From positions 1-22,507 of the forward strand of contig JADJVI010000048.1 of assembly GCA_016710645.1 (NCBI GenBank): DNA of 22,507 nucleotides. Direction: 5' to 3'. Below the pieces are notes generated by a model that worked only from the letters and a program-made list of their open reading frames with translations, had not been told where the DNA came from and searched no databases. Shown here in pieces: positions 17,665-22,507 of this stretch. Both the position numbers and the translations under genes were made by a program. Each line of letters opens with the position of its first letter. Within the stretch, counting starts at the first letter, position 1. Source of the stretch: Actinomycetales bacterium (GTDB taxonomy: Bacteria; Actinomycetota; Actinomycetes; Actinomycetales; Dermatophilaceae).

Positions 17665-18465
17665 CTAGGCGCGGGCGAAGACGTGGCCACGCTCAAGGCG
17701 GATCCGAGACCAGCGTCCGCAGCGATACACCTGGGCAGTCGCCTGAGGAATCTCGGCCCCACCGGCACCACCTTCCCCCGCACCAGCACCGCCACCGACC
17801 CCACGCGCGCCAGACACCCCGGAGGAGCCGCTCCCCCGGGGGAGCAGGCCGAGCACCGACGCGGCGAAAGCCGCACCGGTGGGCACGGACCATCCGACAG
17901 GATCCGCCGGATCTGACCGGTCGCCCGAGCCGGAGTCAGAGCCGTAGCCATCGCCGAGCACGACCGGCAGCGGAGCGTCCCAGATCCGGCGCCGCACGGC
18001 ATCGACCGCCGCGGATCCCACTGCGTCGGGGACGGCCTGCGCCACGGACGCAATCCCCTCGGCAGCGCGAGCGGCCAAGACGGACTCCGAGATCGAGCCC
18101 ACCCACTCCCACGGGCCGGTGAGCGGCAGTTGGCCGGCCCAGGGCGCGTGCACGGCAGCCGGGGGCACCGACAGCACGGTCGCGCCGGGCAGGTCACGAG
18201 CGAACCGGTCCGTCAAGGCGCCCGCGGACACCACGACATCGCACCCCGCAGCCATGGGAGCGCCCAGCGCGAACCCGCGGTGACCCACCGCCGCGCCAGC
18301 CGCAAAGAGACCAGACCCGGGTAGTACCCCGACCCAAACACCGAGCACCGATCCCCGGGTGATCAGCCGAACTGCCGCGTCGGGATCGGCAGACCGGGCC
18401 CTGCGCACCAAGGTGACGAAGTCGGCATACCCCTGCGGGTCGGAGAACTCCAGCGACACGGTCAC
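17665..18465 (-). CDS. Hypothetical protein with a Gly-rich C-terminal linker
   Basis: This is a 266-residue protein of no family that I recognise. From GTG 18465 it reads MTVSLEFSDPQGYADFVTLV. The central part (residues about 40-130) is Ala/Gly/Val-rich with patches such as SVLGVWVGVLPGSGLFAAGA that may be buried strands and turns rather than membrane spans. Residues about 205-235 form a Gly/Ser-rich linker (SGSSGVSGARGVGGGAGAGE). A conserved-looking tail YRCGRWSRIRLERGHVFARA closes the protein. GTGA overlap (18462-18465) with the thioesterase upstream indicates translational coupling, so a role in the same acyl-CoA-related operon is likely. Its 3' end faces the DUF222-HNH gene across 94 bp that hold no clear terminator. 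Confidence 0.75.
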   Translation of the reverse strand: MTVSLEFSDPQGYADFVTLVRRARSADPDAAVRLITRGSVLGVWVGVLPGSGLFAAGAAVGHRGFALGAPMAAGCDVVVSAGALTDRFARDLPGATVLSVPPAAVHAPWAGQLPLTGPWEWVGSISESVLAARAAEGIASVAQAVPDAVGSAAVDAVRRRIWDAPLPVVLGDGYGSDSGSGDRSDPADPVGWSVPTGAAFAASVLGLLPRGSGSSGVSGARGVGGGAGAGEGGAGGAEIPQATAQVYRCGRWSRIRLERGHVFARA

Positions 18466-18911
18466 AGCGAGCGCCTACTGCGCAGCGGCGCCGGATCCCC
18501 GAGATGCCGCTGTAGCTGGGTGCGTTCTTCCGCCGCCATCCGACGCGGCACGCCATCGCGGAGGTTGAACAACGCGAGCGTCGTCTCGGCCACGGCATAC
18601 CGAGTGCTGCCGAACGACTGCGGGTCGCGGATGACGTAGCCGATGTCATAGCTGGCCCCGCCGATCCGGGTCACCCAGACGTCGACGGCAACTGGCTGCG
18701 GGCGATAGTTGAGCGGAGCCAGGTAGTCGATCTCGTGCCGCGCGACGACGATCCCGCGGTCCAGTTGCTCGAGCCCCTCGGGGAACCAATCAACGAGCAT
18801 CGCCACGCGAGCGTCCTCGAGCAGCCGCACGAACTGCACGTTGTTGACATGCCCATAGGCGTCCATGTCCGACCAACGCAGCGGAACGAGGACCTCGGTG
18901 ACCTGACTCAT
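18462..18911 (-). CDS. Acyl-CoA thioesterase, single hotdog domain (4HBT family)
   Basis: This is a cytosolic thioester hydrolase of 149 residues that cleaves acyl-CoA or aromatic acyl-CoA. The 4HBT signature is RWSDMDAYGHVNNVQFVRLLEDAR (written here only as its parts RWSDMDAYGHVNN and VQFVRLLEDAR), with the catalytic Asp in the second SDMD position and HVNN on the hotdog helix. RHEIDYLAPLNY and SYDIGYVIRD are the central strands. The length is normal. The start is ATG 18911, supported by a GACAAT hexamer 6 nt upstream. It is the first gene of a coupled pair with the unknown protein and is divergent from tesB across only 26 bp. Its natural substrate cannot be fixed from sequence. Confidence 0.9.
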   Translation of the reverse strand: MSQVTEVLVPLRWSDMDAYGHVNNVQFVRLLEDARVAMLVDWFPEGLEQLDRGIVVARHEIDYLAPLNYRPQPVAVDVWVTRIGGASYDIGYVIRDPQSFGSTRYAVAETTLALFNLRDGVPRRMAAEERTQLQRHLGDPAPLRSRRSL

Positions 18912-18917
18912 GCGGCC

Positions 18918-18930
18918 ATTGTCCTACCCT
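18918..18930. promoter_or_regulatory. Face-to-face leaderless promoters of the thioesterase and tesB genes
   Basis: The 26-bp gap between the two divergent start codons holds two -10 hexamers 1 bp apart. GACAAT on the minus strand (18923-18918) is 6 nt before ATG 18911, and TACCCT on the plus strand (18925-18930) is 7 nt before ATG 18938. Each promoter's -35 must lie inside the other gene's 5' coding region; CTGACT at 18903-18908 is a possible tesB -35. Confidence 0.6.
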
Positions 18931-18937
18931 CAGCAGC

Positions 18938-19888
18938 ATGACCGATGCGCCGTTCGAGCCGGTGAGCGACCTGCTGGACCTCCTCGACCTGCGCGAGGTG
19001 GAGCCGGTCACGGTGACGGTCCAGCCGACTCAGGACGACCACCCAGCCGAGCTAGCGCCCACGGCTGCAAGGGTTTTCGTCGGCTCAAGCCAGAAGCAGC
19101 GCTATCAGCGGATCTTCGGCGGACAACTTCTCGCCCAGGGGATCATCGCCGCCGCCCGCACGGTCACCCCGGCCGACCCAAATCCGGCCGGCGGCGGACG
19201 TCCCATCCACTCGCTGCACACGGCCTTCCTCGCCTCCGGATCGGACACCGCCGACGTCCACTACGTCGTCGAGCCGCTCGGCGACGGCCGATCCTTCTCC
19301 ACCCGCCGCATCCTCGCCGTGCAGGACGGCCGCCTTCTCGCGACGCTCACCGCGAGCTTCCAAGATGCCTCCCCCGGACTCGAACACCACGACCCGATGC
19401 CCACCGTCCCAGCGCCCGAGCGCCTCAAGGACGTCGCCGCGGCGCTGGACGGCATACCGGGCCCGTATGCCGTGGTGTGCATCCTCGAGGGTCCGATCGA
19501 GCTGCGTCACGTCGAAGGCAACCTGTATGCCGGCCCCGGCCCCGAGCAGACCCCCGACCAGAGCGTGTGGCTGCGCTCCCGGCGGCGGTTGCCCGACGAC
19601 CCCACCATCCACGCGGCCTTCCTCGCCTACTCGACCGACTACTCGATCCTCGAACCGGTGCTCCGCGCCCACGGGGTGAGCTGGGCCGAACCCCGACTGC
19701 GCCAAGCAAGCCTCGACCACGCAATCTGGTTCCATCGCGCGGCGCGCGCCGACGAGTGGGTCCTGCACGCCGGTCACAGCCCCTCCGCGTCGGGCGGACG
19801 CGGCCTCGGCATCGGCAGCTTGTATGCCGTCGACGGGCGCCTCGTGGCCACCGTCGCCCAAGAGGGGATGCTGCGGCTCAAGGGCTGA
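18938..19888 (+). CDS. tesB: Acyl-CoA thioesterase II (TesB, double hotdog)
   Basis: TesB hydrolyses medium- and long-chain acyl-CoAs in the cytosol. The 316-residue frame is intact. The first hotdog domain includes FVGSSQKQRYQRIFGGQLLAQ-type sequence (QRIFGGQLLAQGIIAAARTV) and GRSFSTRRILAVQDG. The second includes SLDHAIWFHRAARADEW, with the catalytic Asp, and ends in LVATVAQEGMLRLKG, with the catalytic Gln. LEHHDPMP marks the interdomain linker. The start is ATG 18938 with a TACCCT hexamer 7 nt upstream. It is followed 24 bp later by a fabG-like SDR and then by a second tesB, so the locus holds three thioesterases. Two copies of the 8-mer in inverted orientation (19451 and 19465) make a 9-bp stem inside this CDS. 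Confidence 0.95.
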   Translation: MTDAPFEPVSDLLDLLDLREVEPVTVTVQPTQDDHPAELAPTAARVFVGSSQKQRYQRIFGGQLLAQGIIAAARTVTPADPNPAGGGRPIHSLHTAFLASGSDTADVHYVVEPLGDGRSFSTRRILAVQDGRLLATLTASFQDASPGLEHHDPMPTVPAPERLKDVAAALDGIPGPYAVVCILEGPIELRHVEGNLYAGPGPEQTPDQSVWLRSRRRLPDDPTIHAAFLAYSTDYSILEPVLRAHGVSWAEPRLRQASLDHAIWFHRAARADEWVLHAGHSPSASGGRGLGIGSLYAVDGRLVATVAQEGMLRLKG

Positions 19889-19899
19889 CCACCCTGGAC

Positions 19900-19905
19900 T
19901 AGCTT
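19900..19905 (+). promoter_or_regulatory. -10 element of a leaderless promoter for the fabG-like gene
   Basis: TAGCTT is followed by 7 nt (TGGGGAT) and ATG 19913. It lies in the 24-bp gap after tesB. The GGGG before the ATG is too close to serve as a normal Shine-Dalgarno sequence. Confidence 0.45.
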
Positions 19906-19912
19906 TGGGGAT

Positions 19913-20552
19913 ATGACGACCCCTCGCACAGCCATTGTCACCGGCGCCGCTCGCGGGATCGGGGCGGAGACCGCACGCCATCTCGCCGCGTCCGGGCACG
20001 CCGTGGGGATTCTCGACCTCGACGAATCAGCTTGCAAGACAACGGGTTCTGAGATCAGGACGCCGGCGGGCACGCGATCGGGGTCGGGGTCGATGTGGCC
20101 GATGCCGCTGCTGTCGAGGCCGCCGTCGCCCGGGTCGCCGCCGAGTTGGGCGCCCCGACCATCCTGGTCAACAATGCCGGCATCACCCGCGACAACCTGC
20201 TGCACAAGATGAGCGAGGCCGACTGGGACCTGGTGATGAGCGTGCACCTGCGCGGCTCCTTCCTCATGACCCGGGCCTGCCAGACGCACATGGTCGCGGC
20301 GAAATTCGGCCGGATCATCAACCTGTCCTCCACTTCCGCGCAGGGCAACCGGGGTCAGACCAACTACTCGACGGCCAAGGCCGGACTGCATGCCGTTCGA
20401 GGAGTCCTCGCCGCAGCGGCCGCCAAGAACCCCTCCGGCCCGGGTCGGCCAGCCGGCGGACATCGCCGCTCTGGTGACCTTCCTGGCCAGCGATGCCGCC
20501 GGATTCATCAACGGCCAGGTCATCTACGTCGCCGGCGGACCCCCGCGACTAA
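19913..20552 (+). pseudogene. FabG-like 3-oxoacyl-ACP/CoA reductase, SDR family (frameshifts and internal deletion)
   Basis: This is a classical short-chain dehydrogenase expected to reduce 3-oxoacyl thioesters with NADPH. The N-terminus TAIVTGAARGIGAETARHLA has the TGxxxGxG cofactor motif (residues 9-16). ILVNNAGITRDNLLHKMSEADW and IINLSSTSAQGNRGQTNYSTAKAGL follow with the NNAG, Ser and YxxxK catalytic elements. The C-terminus ARVGQPADIAALVTFLASDA and GFINGQVIYVAGG ends at TAA 20550. Frames change near 20,060 and 20,390, and an extra C at 20540-20544 shifts the last codons. Between KAGL and MPFEE about 35-40 codons of the family are missing, including the usual VNAVAPGF segment. The span is about 213 codons against about 250. 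The gene lies between two tesB copies. It is either truly defective or a local assembly collapse. Confidence 0.8.
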
Positions 20553-20594
20553 CACCGCCGACGCACCCCCGACCGGAGGGTCACGGCATGCGGC

Positions 20595-20600
20595 TAATGT
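20595..20600 (+). promoter_or_regulatory. -10 element upstream of the second tesB
   Basis: TAATGT is followed by 8 nt and GTG 20609. The following CAGCAGG resembles the CAGCAGC between the -10 and start of the first tesB, so the two paralogues seem to share promoter-proximal sequence. It supports the GTG 20609 start. Confidence 0.45.
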
Positions 20601-20608
20601 CAGCAGGC

Positions 20609-21649
20609 GTGAGCCCGCTGAACCCGCCCTCCCGTGACTCGATCGCCGACCTGCTGGAGGTCCTGGACCTGCGGAGCTCGGTCAAGCCAGGGTCCGTTAC
20701 GAAGGAATGCCCGGCGACGACGAGACCGACCTCGGTGAGTTCTCCCGGTGGTGTTCGTCGGCCGCAGCCAACGGATGCCGCATGGCCGGGTCTTCGGTGG
20801 CCAGGGTGCTCGCCCAGTCGCTGGTCGCCGCGTCGCGCACCGTCGACGCCGTCGACGGCGTGCCCGCCCGATCCACTCGTTGCACGCGCCTATTTCGTGC
20901 GCGGCGGCGACGACAGCCACCCGATCAAATTCCTCGTCGAGAAGGTGCGCGACGGGCGATCCTTCTCCACCCGCCGGGTGCAGGCGGTGCAGTACGGCCG
21001 CACCATCCTGTCGATGGGCTTTTGGCCCATCGGAGCCGGCTGAGGGCATGGAGCACCACGACCCGATGCCGCCGGTCCCTTCCGGAGGATGCGGTCGCTG
21101 GACGAGTTGCGCGAAAAACACCGACCCGGCGTGCGGTCCTTCTTCGCGCTGGAGCGCCCACGTAGCTGCGCCATGTCGAGGGCAATATCTACACCCAGTT
21201 TCCGGTTCGAATCATTGCCCGCCAGAACGTCTGGCTGCGCGCCCGGCACGAGCTGCCCGACGATCCGATCATCCACGCGGCGGTTCTGTCGCTTTATGCC
21301 TCGGTCTACTCGCTGGAGCCGGTGTTGCGGCGACACGGGGTGCTGGATGGACAGTCGGCTGCGTCCGGCGAGCCTCGACCATGCGATGTGGTTCCACCGG
21401 ACGGTGCGCGCCGACGACTGGATCCCCTACACGATGAGCAGCCCCGTCCGCCCAGGGCGGTCGGGGGCTCGAGGTCGGGCGGATGGTCAGCCAGGACGGG
21501 CGCTCATGGTGACGCTCGCGCAGGAAGGCATGCTGCGGCTCAAAGACCCGGTATGCCGCGCCCCGCCGCCGGCGAGAGTAACGACAGCGAGCAACTACAG
21601 CCCGACGCCCAGGGTGACGCCGCCGTCGACGACGGAGTCTGACCGGTGA
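20609..21649 (+). CDS. Second TesB-type acyl-CoA thioesterase (frameshifted as given)
   Basis: This is a paralogue of the tesB gene 0.7 kb upstream. GTG 20609 gives VSPLNPPSRDSIADLLEVLDLR. Across frames there follow VFVGRSQ, a HGRVFGGQ-like GGQ segment, LAQSLVAASRTVDAV, FLVEKVRDGRSFSTRRVQAV, EHHDPMP, LRARHELPDDPIIHAAVLSL, ASLDHAMWFHRTVRADDW with the catalytic Asp, and MVTLAQEGMLRLKD with the catalytic Gln. All double-hotdog landmarks are present, so I treat the five or more frame changes as sequence errors. The end is uncertain: clear homology stops near 21547, the same frame stops at 21649 (overlapping the convergent SDR), and a one-base shift would stop at TAA 21579-21581, leaving a short gap. 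Confidence 0.82.
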
Positions 21650-22339
21650 TCCACGCCGCGTCGGCGCTGAGCAGGAACGACACTGCCCCCGGCGACGTCG
21701 TCGGGCAACGCAAGCCGCTTGAGCGGATAGGCCTGGGCGACCTGGGGCTCGCGGCCGGCATCGGGGCCTGGGCGAAGCGGGTCTTGACCACTGCGGGCGC
21801 CACCGCGTTGACCCGGACATCCGCCCAGTTGCGGGCCCAGCTCCATGGTGAGGTGGATGAGCGGGCCTTCGACGGCATACCAGCCCAGGGCCCCGCTGGC
21901 CCCGAGGCCGGCGAGCGGAGGAGATGTTGACGACTGCGCCCGGGTGCGCGGCGCTGCCGAGCCCCGGTCGATCGCAGCCTTGACCCACGCAGCCGCCACG
22001 ACGTTGGTGTCGAGATCTTGCGCGCTACCCTCGGTCGGGTGTAGAGCAACGGCCCGTATGCGGGTTGATGCCGGTGTTGTTGACCAGGTAGTCCAGCCCA
22101 CCGAACCGATCGTGGGCCCAGCTCGATGGCGGCGCCTGATGGGCCGGGTCGGCGGCATTACCGGCCAGCGCGACGGCATACTGCGCGCCACCCAACTGGG
22201 CCACGGCGTCGGCGAGCGCCTCGGGGTGCGTGCCGTGACGACCACCCGGGCACCGTCGGCGATGAGGCGGGCTGCGACTGACGCCCGATCCCCGGCTGGC
22301 GCCGGTGACGAGCGCGACCGCGCCCTCGTGCTCTAGCAC
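21595..22339 (-). CDS. SDR-family oxidoreductase (frameshifted as given)
   Basis: This is a short-chain dehydrogenase of about 248 residues. From GTG 22339 it reads VLEHEGAVALVTGASRG with the cofactor motif. The family-specific DYLVNNTGINPHTG segment uses NNTG where most SDRs have NNAG. A later frame gives WYAVEGPLIHLTMELGPQLG-like sequence, in which the catalytic Tyr region is slightly corrupted, and PLKRLALPDDVAG. The end is SVVDGGVTLGVGL at TAG 21597-21595. At least four indels break the frame. It is immediately downstream of an acyl-CoA dehydrogenase gene on the same strand, with stop and start codons close together or overlapping. A role in acyl-CoA or fatty-acid metabolism is therefore likely, but its substrate is unknown. 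Confidence 0.82.
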
Positions 22340-22382
22340 GAGCGGCGCGGCCGCGGATCCGTGTTGTCGGAGAGTCGGTCCA

Positions 22383-22507
22383 CAGGCCCAGGTCGCGGCC
22401 GATGAGTTCCTTCATGATCTCGTTCGAGCCGGACCCAGATCTTGTGACGCGGGCGTCCGCCACCAGCGCGGGCGGCGCGGTGTTCGTTCGTGAAGCCGTA
22501 GCCACCG
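22383..22507 (-). CDS. Acyl-CoA dehydrogenase, C-terminal end (cut by the window edge)
   Basis: Only the last 40 or so codons are present. Across two frames they read YGFTNEHRAARA, then DARV, and then GSNEIMKELIGRDLGL, the standard C-terminus of actinobacterial acyl-CoA dehydrogenases that introduce the trans-2 double bond in beta-oxidation. Homology ends at 22383. No stop follows in that frame; a one-base shift would continue to TAG 22335-22333, overlapping the SDR start. An indel near 22,383 is therefore likely. The gene starts beyond the right edge. Confidence 0.8.

Larger units (their letters stand above)
1773..22182. repeat. Dispersed 8-mer GTATGCCG / CGGCATAC, 31 copies
   Basis: By hand reading I find 31 copies. 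In GTATGCCG orientation (14) the first bases are at 1773, 7262, 7806, 9659, 11486, 12816, 13667, 14815, 15606, 15910, 19465, 19525, 19822 and 21551. In the opposite orientation (17) the GGCATAC part starts at 2450, 2767, 4005, 4954, 7477, 8709, 9686, 11569, 12037, 13130, 13454, 15036, 18424, 18594, 19451, 21874 and 22175, with the leading C one base earlier. Every GTATGCC in the window is followed by G, and the next base is T in about 17 of 31 copies. A typical spacing is about 0.7 kb; the largest internal gaps are 2.5 kb (DUF222-HNH region), 2.3 kb (gdh 5' half) and 1.8 kb (pruA). Confidence 0.85.

Noticed and set aside
1..22507. CRISPR array, tRNA, rRNA, IS element or prophage
   Set aside because: I saw no regularly spaced direct repeats of 25-40 nt, no tRNA arms, no transposase or integrase motifs and no phage structural genes.

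Overview
The window is high-GC DNA (roughly 70% by eye) from an actinomycete. WhiB and PdtaS side by side, the giant NAD-dependent glutamate dehydrogenase, the DUF222/13E12-type HNH protein and very frequent leaderless starts all fit Actinomycetota, probably order Micrococcales. I see no rRNA, tRNA, CRISPR array, insertion sequence or prophage.

Layout. (1) 1-2149: a WhiB1-like iron-sulfur regulator (+) converges on a PdtaS-like sensor kinase (-). (2) 2228-7106: one very large NAD-glutamate dehydrogenase gene (-), with an inverted repeat over its promoter. (3) 7264-8313: a sugar-nucleotide epimerase (+). (4) 8420-9613: two small unknown proteins with overlapping ends, then a DUF2505 protein (+), closed by a perfect 17-bp hairpin. 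(5) 9716-11346: 1-pyrroline-5-carboxylate dehydrogenase pruA (-), divergent from (6) 11510-13356, gpsA and a glycerophosphodiester phosphodiesterase (+); the pruA/gpsA gap carries an 11-bp-periodic repeat array. (7) 13398-15756: an MFS transporter and a methyltransferase (+). (8) 15873-17570: a DUF222-HNH protein with a promoter that looks LexA-controlled. (9) 17665-18911: an unknown protein and a hotdog thioesterase (-), divergent within 26 bp from (10) 18938-21649: tesB, a fabG-like SDR and a second tesB (+). (11) 21595-22507: an SDR and the 3' end of an acyl-CoA dehydrogenase (-). Metabolically the window joins glutamate/proline catabolism (pruA makes glutamate, gdh deaminates it), glycerol-3-phosphate and phospholipid metabolism (gpsA, GDPD), and acyl-CoA turnover (thioesterases, SDRs, acyl-CoA dehydrogenase).

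Quality. Frames are intact from about 11.5 to 19.9 kb. Almost every gene left of about 11 kb and right of 19.9 kb is broken by small indels, many at C/G runs. I read this as sequence error and annotate those genes over their full homologous span.

Most interesting signals. The 8-mer GTATGCCG/CGGCATAC occurs 31 times (about one expected), in both orientations and in several reading frames. It also forms the arms of a terminator-like hairpin, as DNA uptake sequences do in other bacteria. Other signals are the phased CTCGCG repeat array, the SOS-like box filling the DUF222-HNH promoter spacer, the 26-bp face-to-face leaderless promoters, and a general architecture of TAnnnT hexamers placed 6-8 nt before start codons.
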